Of a DNA stretch of 64,000 nt, positions 25,648 through 34,061 are shown piece after piece. Within the stretch, counting starts at the first letter, position 1, and each line of letters opens with the position of its first letter. Both the position numbers and the translations under genes were made by a program. Origin of the DNA: Paraburkholderia madseniana (GTDB lineage Bacteria; Pseudomonadota; Gammaproteobacteria; Burkholderiales; Burkholderiaceae); assembly GCF_009690905.1 (NCBI RefSeq), contig NZ_VOSW01000013.1, forward strand, positions 1 to 64,000, written 5' to 3'. The notes under the pieces are model-generated. The model was given only the letters and a program-made list of their open reading frames with translations. It was not told the DNA's origin and searched no databases.

Positions 25648-27198
25648 TCAGGACGGTTCGCCCGCTCCCGAACCTCCGGGTGCTGTTGCCGGCGCAGTCA
25701 GGTCTTCGTCAAAAGACGGGTGTGCCATCTCTTTGCCAGCCGGCACGCGGCCTGATTCGGCAATGTCAACCCGCAGACTGCCTTGATTGTTCCAATACGC
25801 CCAGGTGGCGTCGTTGGCAAAGCAATACAGGTAACCCGAGTAAGGAGCCTTGATCTCCATCTCTCTGCCGATTCTGAAGTAGAAGGGTTGAGGTGACACG
25901 CCTGCTTCGCTCGGCTCCCCTGGGTAAGAGATGGCACCGCAGAGTTCGAACCAGTTCGCTCCCCTGACCCGCTTGGACCATGCGAACAGGCGCTGCATCC
26001 AGTTGCCTGGCGTGCCCTCCGCACCCGATGCGATGTCCCCATCCAGCCATGTTTGACCTTCAGGCACCTTGAACCGGTAGCTCACCCCTTCCTTCATGAA
26101 AATACCGGTCCAGTTCCACAGCGTGCTGGCGAAAACCCGCACCTGGACCCCGGCCGCAGGCTCTATATTCGGTCGATAGGGAGCCTGAAAGATTGGCGGA
26201 CTGGCCTGCCGTGCCAATGCCAGATCCGATATCGATTCGGAGCATATTCGTGAATCCTTCGCCAGATAGGGAAAGGACCGGGGACGAAATCCGATCCTCC
26301 TGTAAAAGCCTGTGAGTGAGTTGTGAAGGACGCCATGCACCGCCGACAACTGGCCCGCATCGGCTATCTGGTCCAACATCTCCGATTCAAACACCGCACC
26401 GCACTGCGCAGCCTCGGCAATCATCCATTTGAGTGTGGCATCAGAAAGCCCGGTCTCCTTGTAGCCGCCCCCAACGTCGGCGTGCACGCCAGGGAACCAC
26501 ACTTGCGTCACGCGCACCGGGTCGCAGCCATCCGCATCCGTCCACAACGTTGGCAAGAAGGTGTTCCGCTGCTCATCAATGGCGAGGCCTTGCACCGCGC
26601 GTTCGACTTCCGGCGAAAGCCTCGTGTCATGAAATTCGAGGCGCTGTCTCCCGAAGCCGAACATGTTCGCAATTTCAGGAATGCCGAGAGCGCCCACCGT
26701 CTCCCAAACGCCCAGGAAGCGAATGGGAGGCGGCTTGCCATTCTCGATGCAGAACCGTTCCTGCAGGCTGATGTTTTCCGGCATTGCTGGATCAAGCCGG
26801 TACAGGTTCCATGCCTGCTTGACTAGCACCCAGCTTGCCTCGCGAGGAAGTCCGCAACGGTGGAGCATGCCCACCAGGCTTCGCGCCGTGAACGCACCAC
26901 GCGAAAAGCCAATGACAAAGATTTCAGAACCTTCCTCGTAGTGGTCGGACAGCCACTTGTACGCGGTTCGAATGTCTCGCGAGAGGCCTAATCCCAGCGC
27001 ACCGTCTACGATACGACGAACTCGCCCTTCATTAGCGCCAATGCCGACGTGGTAGTACCGGAGTTGCTCGACGCCATCGTCACCGTGGTCACTCAACGCG
27101 TTGAAAAAGCGAACGACATTGGTTGGAACAGGCACCCCCTGAAACTCGTCGCTATCCGAGTTCCATGTGCCGTCGCAGCAAACGAAAAGTCTCTTCAT
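25648..27198 (-). CDS. DUF2235 alpha/beta hydrolase with lectin-like C-terminal domain
   Basis: A 516-residue protein. Residues 1-330 match the DUF2235/Tle1-type fold: MKRLFVCCDGTWN at the start, nucleophile serine S99 in GFSRGAFTAR and FPGVHADVGGGY near residue 235-246 with a catalytic Asp/His pair. Such proteins include phospholipase effectors of type VI secretion. Residues about 350-480 resemble the LecA/PA-IL galactose-binding fold, notably YCFANDATWAYWNNQGSLRVDI around residues 458-479 (split here as YCFANDATWAYW and NNQGSLRVDI). No signal peptide is seen. No VgrG, PAAR or immunity gene lies beside it; it follows kup by 16 bases. Function as an effector is only a possibility. Confidence 0.82.
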   Translation of the reverse strand: MKRLFVCCDGTWNSDSDEFQGVPVPTNVVRFFNALSDHGDDGVEQLRYYHVGIGANEGRVRRIVDGALGLGLSRDIRTAYKWLSDHYEEGSEIFVIGFSRGAFTARSLVGMLHRCGLPREASWVLVKQAWNLYRLDPAMPENISLQERFCIENGKPPPIRFLGVWETVGALGIPEIANMFGFGRQRLEFHDTRLSPEVERAVQGLAIDEQRNTFLPTLWTDADGCDPVRVTQVWFPGVHADVGGGYKETGLSDATLKWMIAEAAQCGAVFESEMLDQIADAGQLSAVHGVLHNSLTGFYRRIGFRPRSFPYLAKDSRICSESISDLALARQASPPIFQAPYRPNIEPAAGVQVRVFASTLWNWTGIFMKEGVSYRFKVPEGQTWLDGDIASGAEGTPGNWMQRLFAWSKRVRGANWFELCGAISYPGEPSEAGVSPQPFYFRIGREMEIKAPYSGYLYCFANDATWAYWNNQGSLRVDIAESGRVPAGKEMAHPSFDEDLTAPATAPGGSGAGEPS

Positions 27199-27214
27199 GT
27201 TTGCGGGTTCTACC

Positions 27215-29140
27215 TCATATTTCGACGCGCGAGCCCAGCTCGATCACCCGGTTTGAACTCAGCTTGAAATAAGCCGCAGGGTTACCGATATTGTGCGCCA
27301 TTACGCTGAACACTCGTTCGCGCCACACCGGCATGCCCTTGCCTCCGGTCGCCACCACGGTGGCATGACTGAGGAAATAGGACACCTGCGCCGGATCGAC
27401 TACCAGGCCCTTCGGCTCGCAGTCGCGCAGCGCTTGCGGCAGGCTGGCCTCGTCCTTGAAGCCGTAGGTCACGAGGATGCTGTGGCAGTTGTGGCCCAGC
27501 GGCGTGATCGCCACGCGCTGCTCGCGCGGCACATAGGGCACATCCAGGTTGGTCACGTGCACGAACAGCACACGCTCGTGCAGCACGTGGTTATGCGCCA
27601 GGTTGTTGATCAGCGCGTGCGGCACGGTGCTGGGGTTGATGGTCAGGAACGCGGCGGTGCCGGGCACGCGTATCGTTGCCTTCGCGAACAGGCTGTCCAG
27701 GTACCTGGCCAGCGGCAGCGCGCCGGCATGGACGGTGGCCTCTTCGACCATCAGCTCACGGCCGCGGTGCCAGGTGGACATGATGGTGAACATGATGGCG
27801 CCCAGCAGCAACGGGAACCATCCGCCATCCACGAACTTGAGCAGGTTGGCCGAGAAGAACGTGAAGTCGATGACGAAGAAGAAGCCGGTGGCCAGCACGC
27901 ACAGCAACCAGTTGTAGTGCCAGGCATAGCGCACGACGTAGAACGTGAGGAAGGTGGTGATCATCATGGTGCCCGTTACGGCGATACCGTAGGCCGAGCC
28001 CAACGCCGTGGAGGAACCGAAGCCCAGCACCGCCCCCACCACCGCGATCAGCAGCATCCAGTTGATGGCGGGCACGTAGATCTGGCCGACCTCGCGTTCG
28101 GAGGTGTAGACGATGCCCATGCGCGGCATGAAGCCGAGTTGCATGGCCTGCTTGGTCATGGAAAACGCGCCGCTGATCACGGCCTGCGACGCGATCACAG
28201 TCGCCACCGTGGCCAGCAGCACCATCGGGAACAGCGCCATCGACGGGAAGAGGTGGAAGAAGGGGTTGTCCACGGCCTTGGGGTCCGACAACAGCAGCGC
28301 GCCCTGGCCCAGGTAGTTGAGCGCCAGCGCGGGTAGCACGAGTGCGAACCACGACAGGCGGATCGGCGGCGCGCCGAAGTGGCCCATGTCGGCATACAGC
28401 GCCTCGGCGCCGGTCAGCGCCAGCACCACCGCGCCGAGCGAGACAAAGGCTCGCCAGCCGTTGCGCACCAGGAATTCGAGACCCACGAACGGGTTGAAAG
28501 CGGCCAGGATGCCCGGCGCGCGGCCGATGGTAAGCAGACCCGACACCGCAATCACGCCGAACCACAGCACCATCACCGGCCCGAACACCGCGCCGATGCC
28601 GGCCGTGCCGCGCCGCTGCACCAGGAACAAGGCGATCAGCACGACTAGCGCGATCGACACCACGAAGGGCTTAAGTTGCGGCTCCGCCACTTCCAGCCCT
28701 TCCACCGCGCTGAGCACCGAGATGGCCGGCGTGATGACGCCGTCGCCGTAGAACAGCGCCGCGCCGAACACGCCGGCGAGCAGCAGCCCGTGGCGCAGGC
28801 GGGGCCGGTTCATTACCGAACTGGAAGCCAGCGCCAGCAGCGCCATAATGCCGCCCTCGCCGTGGTTGTGGGCACGCATGATCAGCGTCACGTACTTCAG
28901 CGTCACCACGATGATCAGCGACCAGATGATGAGCGACACCACGCCCAGCACATTGAAGCGGTTGAGCACCAGCCCGTGACCCGAGTCGAATACCGTGCTC
29001 ATGGTGTAGAGCGGACTGGTGCCGATGTCGCCGAACACGATGCCGATGGCGGCCAGCGCCAGTTTGGCCATCGACCCGTGGCTGGTTTCAGCGACGTGGC
29101 CGGCAGGGGTGCCCGGTTGTTGGCCTGAAGACGATTCCAT
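27215..29140 (-). CDS. kup: Low-affinity potassium uptake protein Kup
   Basis: A 641-residue proton/potassium symporter of normal family length. The first helix holds LALAAIGIVFGDIGTSPLYT, the strict Kup signature, and VFGAALFYGDGVITPAISVLSA follows. About twelve helices end near residue 450; the C-terminal 190 residues are cytoplasmic. The frame is open 62 codons further upstream, but the ATG at 29140 follows AGAAGGAGC. The DUF2235 hydrolase gene follows in the same direction with only 16 bases between. Confidence 0.96.
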   Translation of the reverse strand: MESSSGQQPGTPAGHVAETSHGSMAKLALAAIGIVFGDIGTSPLYTMSTVFDSGHGLVLNRFNVLGVVSLIIWSLIIVVTLKYVTLIMRAHNHGEGGIMALLALASSSVMNRPRLRHGLLLAGVFGAALFYGDGVITPAISVLSAVEGLEVAEPQLKPFVVSIALVVLIALFLVQRRGTAGIGAVFGPVMVLWFGVIAVSGLLTIGRAPGILAAFNPFVGLEFLVRNGWRAFVSLGAVVLALTGAEALYADMGHFGAPPIRLSWFALVLPALALNYLGQGALLLSDPKAVDNPFFHLFPSMALFPMVLLATVATVIASQAVISGAFSMTKQAMQLGFMPRMGIVYTSEREVGQIYVPAINWMLLIAVVGAVLGFGSSTALGSAYGIAVTGTMMITTFLTFYVVRYAWHYNWLLCVLATGFFFVIDFTFFSANLLKFVDGGWFPLLLGAIMFTIMSTWHRGRELMVEEATVHAGALPLARYLDSLFAKATIRVPGTAAFLTINPSTVPHALINNLAHNHVLHERVLFVHVTNLDVPYVPREQRVAITPLGHNCHSILVTYGFKDEASLPQALRDCEPKGLVVDPAQVSYFLSHATVVATGGKGMPVWRERVFSVMAHNIGNPAAYFKLSSNRVIELGSRVEI

Positions 29141-29341
29141 GAATGGCTCCTTCTCAGTGGGTGGGGCCCCCGGCCAGCGAACGGTGCGCCGGCGCTCAAG
29201 CGCCTGGCGGCCCGTCTGGTCACGCTGATCCTCCTGCAATGGGCCGATCAGCGGACGGCCTGTCGATGACAGCGTACAGAAGAAAGGGCGCGGTTCAAAG
29301 CCAGGCATCCCCTTAGGATCACCCATCAGAACCGGTTCGCC

Positions 29342-30145
29342 TCAGTTGGTCTCCGGGTCTTCATCCATGATGAGCAGAAACAGTGTCGCCTGAGAGGAGA
29401 TGTTCAGCTTCTTGTAAAGATTGTGTCGGTGAACTTTGGCGGTAGCAGGTGACACGCCAAGCAGCCTTGCCATATTCTTGGTCGAATGTCCGGCAAGAAT
29501 CATCAGCGCGATTTCGATTTCGCGGTTGGTCAGCGACGCATTGGAGCGCTTGCGCAACGCCTGTTCGAAGTGAAGGCGTCGATCACCTCCCGCGGGTGAA
29601 CTCACCGGCGGGGGAAGCACGGCTGTTTGCGCCGCCAAGGCATGGCACATCAACGGAAGCAACCATGCGCCGTAAAGACAGAGGGTTCCGATTTCAGTCG
29701 AGCTAAAGCGGCGTTCACTGCCCATCGATACAGACAGCGTTCCACCCGCGGGCAGCGGGGCTAACAACTGCACCTCATCTTCCAGCACGTTCACCGAAAA
29801 ATAGCGGCGAAAATATTCGGTTTCCCGGAAGTGATCGGGTGCGACTTCGTCGAGACAATACACGCCCGGACTGATCCCGCCCAGGCTGAATTGATAGAAA
29901 GGGTCCAGCAAATAGACGCTGTTCAAATACCCCTTGAACAGTTCGTCGTTCGGCGTGCGCGACTGGATCTCCGCAATCAACTGGGGTTTCCCGTTGGGCC
30001 AGAAGATCACCACCACCCAGTTGTCAAAGTGGACCACTTTGCGCAACAGGTCGATCAGCGCATGCCAGAACTGTTTGTCGTCGAGCTTCTCGACCAGACG
30101 TCCAAGCCGCTGATGAAAGGCAACGTCCGATACATCAAGCTGCAT
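29342..30145 (-). CDS. LuxR-family transcriptional regulator
   Basis: A 267-residue regulator. Residues about 195-260 form the LuxR-type helix-turn-helix (SLTNREIEIALMILAGHSTKNMARLLGVSPATAKVHRHNLYKKL, quoted here by its parts SLTNREIEIALMILAG and SPATAKVHRHNLYKKL). The N-terminal 170 residues are a separate sensing domain without phosphoacceptor or clear acyl-homoserine-lactone motif. The ATG at 30145 is preferred; a GTG five codons earlier at 30160 is possible. It is divergent from the aminopeptidase operon at 30301, which it probably controls, and an inverted repeat lies just upstream of its start. Confidence 0.88.
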   Translation of the reverse strand: MQLDVSDVAFHQRLGRLVEKLDDKQFWHALIDLLRKVVHFDNWVVVIFWPNGKPQLIAEIQSRTPNDELFKGYLNSVYLLDPFYQFSLGGISPGVYCLDEVAPDHFRETEYFRRYFSVNVLEDEVQLLAPLPAGGTLSVSMGSERRFSSTEIGTLCLYGAWLLPLMCHALAAQTAVLPPPVSSPAGGDRRLHFEQALRKRSNASLTNREIEIALMILAGHSTKNMARLLGVSPATAKVHRHNLYKKLNISSQATLFLLIMDEDPETN

Positions 30146-30159
30146 GTCAGTTTCCCCCA

Positions 30160-30177
30160 CTACCCCTTAAAGGGTAG
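30160..30177. promoter_or_regulatory. Candidate operator, inverted repeat CTACCC-6-GGGTAG
   Basis: CTACCC and its exact complement GGGTAG are separated by CTTAAA. The repeat lies 15 bases upstream of the ATG of the LuxR gene, in the 140-base divergent region before the aminopeptidase. A partial copy (CCCTACC) occurs near 30229. This is the position expected for autoregulation and control of the divergent operon. The assignment to the LuxR protein is inferred. Confidence 0.5.
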
Positions 30178-30300
30178 GTCGTCCCATCGTTCTAGCCCTT
30201 CGGCCTGATTTTCACGCGTCGTTCCCCACCCTACCATCTCTGTACCCCGTCGCATGCGTGTCGGCAGGCTTGCTCGCAGCGAGCAACACAGGAGAAAAGT

Positions 30301-31413
30301 ATGGGTATCAGAGACATCGGCGTTCGAGTTGGCCACGGCACGCCCGGTCCGTTTAACAGCATCACCGACGTGCAAGGCGTGAGAGTCGGTCATCGTACCC
30401 TGGTCGAAAACCGCGCAGAAGCTTCGATTCGAACCGGCGTGACGATCATCGAACCACGCGCCGGCATGGCACGGCTCGATCCATGTTTTGCCGGCTGTCA
30501 TGTGCTCAACGGAAACGGCGATGCCACCGGCCTGGAATGGATCCGCGAATCAGGCTTGCTGACTACGCCTATCGCCTACACCAACACGCACAGCGTCGGC
30601 GTGGTTCGCGACGCATTGGTCGCCGCCGAACGCGCATGCGTCGGCGATAGCCAGTACTGGTGCATGCCGGTGGTGCTGGAAACTTTCGATGGGGTGCTGA
30701 GCGACATCTGGGGGCAGCATGTCACCGCCGCGCACGTTCACGAGGCGCAAGCCGACGCTCGCAGTGGACCGGTGGCCGAGGGCTCGGTTGGCGGCGGTAC
30801 CGGCATGATTTGTCATGAGTTCAAAGGCGGCATTGGAACAGCCTCGCGCAGGCTCTGGGCAGAGGACGGTGGCTGGACCGTCGGCGCGCTGGTCCAGGCG
30901 AACTACGGTCGTCGCGATGCGCTGCGCGTGGCCGGCTATCCGGTTGGCGAGGTGCTGCGAGATCTGCCGTCGCCATTCGACAGACGTCGGGCGGGTGTCC
31001 CCGGAATGGGATCGATCGTGGTGACGCTTGCGACCGACGCGCCGCTTCTTCCGCATCAGTGCGAGCAGATTGCACGGCGCGCGAGTATCGGATTAGCCCG
31101 CGTGGGCGGCGGCACCGAATACTCCAGTGGCGACATCTTCATTGCCTTCTCGGTGGGTAACCGCGGCATACCGCCGGCGGATTACGGCAAGGCAATCGAG
31201 CCTGTCATCAGCGTGCGCAGCGTCATTCACGATTTCATTTCTCCGCTATTCGTCGCGGCTGCGGAAGCGGTCGAAGAAGCCATTCTCAACGCCCTCGTTG
31301 CTGCTGAAGATATGGACGGCCAAGGCGTTCATGTCCCCGCGCTCGGCGCCGCACGTTTGCTGAAAGCACTGGAACACGTTGGTTGGCGCCGCGACCGCCC
31401 GATTACTGACTGA
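30301..31413 (+). CDS. P1-family aminopeptidase (DmpA/BapA-like, N-terminal nucleophile hydrolase)
   Basis: A 370-residue self-cleaving peptidase that releases N-terminal residues, in some members D- or beta-amino acids. It begins GIRDIGVRVGHGTPGPFNSITDV, the family start. The autoproteolysis site is G237-S238 in PGMGSIVVTLATDAPLLP, which frees Ser238 as nucleophile of the small chain. SVGGGTGMICHEFKGGIGT is the conserved middle motif. No signal peptide is seen. The ATG follows AGGAGAAAAGT. It is followed by a periplasmic binding protein gene 49 bases later and is divergent from the LuxR gene. Confidence 0.94.
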   Translation: MGIRDIGVRVGHGTPGPFNSITDVQGVRVGHRTLVENRAEASIRTGVTIIEPRAGMARLDPCFAGCHVLNGNGDATGLEWIRESGLLTTPIAYTNTHSVGVVRDALVAAERACVGDSQYWCMPVVLETFDGVLSDIWGQHVTAAHVHEAQADARSGPVAEGSVGGGTGMICHEFKGGIGTASRRLWAEDGGWTVGALVQANYGRRDALRVAGYPVGEVLRDLPSPFDRRRAGVPGMGSIVVTLATDAPLLPHQCEQIARRASIGLARVGGGTEYSSGDIFIAFSVGNRGIPPADYGKAIEPVISVRSVIHDFISPLFVAAAEAVEEAILNALVAAEDMDGQGVHVPALGAARLLKALEHVGWRRDRPITD

Positions 31414-31462
31414 CGCTTCTTCCCCCTCGCATGGGTTCCTTCATTAAAACAGAAAGGCCGCT

Positions 31463-32572
31463 ATGACACCCCGCCATCTCATCACTGTCGTCACTGGACT
31501 CCTCGCAGTTGCGGGGACGCTGGCTGCGACCGCAAACCATGCTCAAGCCGAAGAGCTGAATGTCTACAACTGGTCGGACAATATCGCCGACGACACCGTC
31601 TCTGGGTTCGAAAAGGAAACCGGCATTCACACGCGATACGACGTCTATGACGGCGACGACACCTTGCAGGCAAAGTTGCTAAGCGGATCATCGGGCTATG
31701 ACGTTGTAGTGCCGTCATCCAGCTATGCCGGCAAGCAGATCGAAGCAGGTGTCTATCGGAAACTCGACAAGACCAAGATTCCAAACCTGGCCAATCTGGA
31801 TCCCGTGCTCATGAAGATGCTTGCGTCGGCCGATCCGGGCAATCAATACACCGTGCCATGGTCATGGGGCACGGACGGCATCGGTTACAACGTCACGAAA
31901 GTGACGCAGATATTAGGCAAGGACGCACCCTACGATAGTTGGGACCTGCTGTTCGATCCGCAATACGTTTCGAAGCTGAAAACCTGCGGCGTTTCCGTGC
32001 TCGACTCCGCGGAGGACGCATTCTCGGTTGGGTTGATCTACCTGCATAAGGATCCCAACAGTAAGAACCCCGCCGATTATCAGGAAGTGTTCAAGCTGCT
32101 CAAAACGATTCGCCCGTACATCACCCAGTTCAATTCTTCCGGCTACATCAACGATCTCGCCAATAACGATGTCTGCATCGCGCTAGCGTGGTCGGGCGAC
32201 GTCGGGATCGCGAAGCGGCGTGCAGAAGAGGCCCATCGCGCCTATGAGATTCGCTACGTCATTCCTAAGGGCGATGGAGTGTTGTGGTTCGATCTGATGG
32301 GTGTTCCTAAAGATGCGCCACACCCGGAAGCTGCAATGCAATGGATCAATTACATCCTTCAGCCCAAGGTTAGCGCGGCGATCACCAATCAGGTTTTCTA
32401 TCCGAACGCTAACGCTTCGGCCCGTGCTTTTGTGAAGCCGGCGATCCTCGAGAATGAAGCGGTTTATCCTCGCGGAGAAAAGATGAAATCGCTCACGCTG
32501 TCATTGCCTTTGCCGGCCGATATCTTGCGCCTTGAAAACAGGCTGTGGACACAGCTTAAGGCCGGGCGCTGA
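31463..32572 (+). CDS. Periplasmic binding protein, spermidine/putrescine (PotF/SpuD) type
   Basis: A 369-residue exported binding protein with a Sec signal ending near residue 29 (HAQA) and the mature start EELNVYNWSDNIADDTVSGF, typical of PotF. YDVVVPSSSY, TVPWSWGTDGIGYN and NDVCIALAWSGDV line the polyamine-type cleft. No permease or ATPase gene is next to it, so it either uses a transporter encoded elsewhere or feeds amines to another system. It follows the DmpA-like peptidase and probably shares its promoter, suggesting uptake of amines or amine-containing peptides that the peptidase then handles. Confidence 0.92.
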   Translation: MTPRHLITVVTGLLAVAGTLAATANHAQAEELNVYNWSDNIADDTVSGFEKETGIHTRYDVYDGDDTLQAKLLSGSSGYDVVVPSSSYAGKQIEAGVYRKLDKTKIPNLANLDPVLMKMLASADPGNQYTVPWSWGTDGIGYNVTKVTQILGKDAPYDSWDLLFDPQYVSKLKTCGVSVLDSAEDAFSVGLIYLHKDPNSKNPADYQEVFKLLKTIRPYITQFNSSGYINDLANNDVCIALAWSGDVGIAKRRAEEAHRAYEIRYVIPKGDGVLWFDLMGVPKDAPHPEAAMQWINYILQPKVSAAITNQVFYPNANASARAFVKPAILENEAVYPRGEKMKSLTLSLPLPADILRLENRLWTQLKAGR

Positions 32573-32719
32573 GGTTGGGGCGGATCGACGTATTGCGTCA
32601 GCGTTGGATTGGCCGGCCGACATCGGGATCCTGTTAGTTCCTTTCATAGGATGACGTCACCACTTCAACAGAACGGGAAATGGTCAGATAGTCGCGGTGA
32701 CAATCACGGAGGTTTCACT

Positions 32720-33607
32720 ATGCGTATCTTTCTGACGGGCGCGACGGGCTTCATCGGTGCGGCCATCATTCCCGAACTTATCAACGCGGGTCATCATGTG
32801 ATCGGCATGACGCGTTCGGACGCGGGAGCGCAAGCGCTTATCGATGCAGGTGCGGAAGTGCATCGCGGAACCCTGGAGGACCCGGAGAGCCTGCGCAGCG
32901 GCGCCGCAAAAGCAGATGCCGTCATTCACACGGCATTCGATCACGATTTCTCTAGATTCGTGGAGAACTGCGAAAAGGACAAGCGAGCGATCGCGGCACT
33001 CGGTTCGGTGCTCGCCGGCTCCGACCGTCCTCTGATCATCACCTCCGGGACCGGCATGGGCAGCGGCGAGCATGGTCAACCGGCGACCGAAGATGTCTTT
33101 AATATCAGCCATCCCAATCCGCGGATTGCGTCCGAGATGGCGGGGAATGCTCTCCTGGAGGCAGGTGTCAACGTGTCAGTGGTGCGTCTACCTCAGGTTC
33201 ACAACCCGTTCAAGCAGGGTCTCATCTCGCCGCTCGTTGCTATCGCTCGGGAGAAAGGCGTCTGCGCCTTCGTGGGCGAGGGCCGTAACCGCTGGCCGGC
33301 TGGCCATCTCTCCGATGTGGCGCGTCTCTATCGGCTCGCCGTAGAAAAGCGCCAACAGGGGGCTCGATATCATGCGGTCGGCGAAGAAGGGGTCAGTAGC
33401 CGCGAAATCGCCGAGGCGCTTGGTCGGGGTCTGAACTTGCCCGTCGTTTCGATTGGCCCGGATGAAGCGGCGTCGCATTTTGGATGGATGGCAATGTTCG
33501 TCGGATTGGATATGCCGGCCTCGAGTGTTCAGACACAAGCCCGGTTGAACTGGCATCCAACCGGACCGACGCTCATCGCCGACCTCAACGAAGCGCGGTA
33601 TGTCTAG
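32720..33607 (+). CDS. NAD-dependent epimerase/dehydratase-like SDR
   Basis: A 295-residue extended SDR. The nucleotide-binding start is MRIFLTGATGFIGAAIIPEL. The usual YxxxK catalytic pair is not evident in the middle of the chain, where ITSGTGMGSGEHGQPATED and EMAGNALLEAGVNVSVVRLP occur, so it may be an atypical reductase or a binding protein, as in several NmrA/YwnB relatives. The ATG at 32720 follows GGAGG. It is separated from the binding-protein gene by 147 bases and probably has its own promoter. Confidence 0.88.
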   Translation: MRIFLTGATGFIGAAIIPELINAGHHVIGMTRSDAGAQALIDAGAEVHRGTLEDPESLRSGAAKADAVIHTAFDHDFSRFVENCEKDKRAIAALGSVLAGSDRPLIITSGTGMGSGEHGQPATEDVFNISHPNPRIASEMAGNALLEAGVNVSVVRLPQVHNPFKQGLISPLVAIAREKGVCAFVGEGRNRWPAGHLSDVARLYRLAVEKRQQGARYHAVGEEGVSSREIAEALGRGLNLPVVSIGPDEAASHFGWMAMFVGLDMPASSVQTQARLNWHPTGPTLIADLNEARYV

Positions 33608-33678
33608 TCACCTTTGTTGATCGGCACGAAGCGAAGCGGAATCGATCTACGTCGGGGCGTTAACGCTCATTGAAGCGA

Positions 33679-34041
33679 TTAGCCCCCGGCGCGCTTCGCG
33701 CTGTAGCCGTACTTCTTGAGCGCTTCGATGACCCGCTCGCAATGGTCACCCTGCACTTCGATCACGCCATCCTTGACCGTTCCACCAGAACCGCAGGCTG
33801 TGCGCAATTGCTTGCCTAATGAGGCCAAGGCGAGAGGATCGAGCGCTAAGCCTTTAACGATCGTCACGCTTTTCCCGCCACGGCCCTTGGTCTCGCGTGA
33901 CACGCGCACCACGCCATCGCCTACCGGTAATGTCTTGGCAACTGTCTTGCAGATACATTCCGCGATCACCTGCCTGCATTCGGGACACATCTGTCCGCCG
34001 TCGGTCGAATAGACAAGGCCGCCTTTTGAACTACGTTTCAT
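33679..34041 (-). CDS. yciH: SUI1/eIF1-domain translation factor, YciH-like
   Basis: A 120-residue protein. Residues 18-31 have a small cysteine cluster (CPECRQVIAECIC), as in proteobacterial YciH, and residues 45-115 form the SUI1/eIF1 fold with TKGRGGKSVTIVKGL, ACGSGGTVKDGVIEVQGDH and ALKKYGYSAKRAGG. YciH is thought to act at translation initiation under stress. The open frame starts five codons earlier at TTG, but the ATG at 34041 fits the family. It lies 20 bases after the J-protein gene on the same strand, an unusual pairing. Confidence 0.92.
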   Translation of the reverse strand: MKRSSKGGLVYSTDGGQMCPECRQVIAECICKTVAKTLPVGDGVVRVSRETKGRGGKSVTIVKGLALDPLALASLGKQLRTACGSGGTVKDGVIEVQGDHCERVIEALKKYGYSAKRAGG

Positions 34042-34061
34042 GATTGGATTGCTCAAAGATA

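Noticed and set aside
25648..27198. Type VI secretion effector locus
   Set aside because: The hydrolase family includes effectors, but no VgrG, PAAR, adaptor or immunity gene lies nearby; only the domain similarity stands.
33655..33672. GCGTTAACGC palindrome as terminator between the SDR and yciH genes
   Set aside because: The palindrome has no loop and no T-run, so an intrinsic terminator is not supported.
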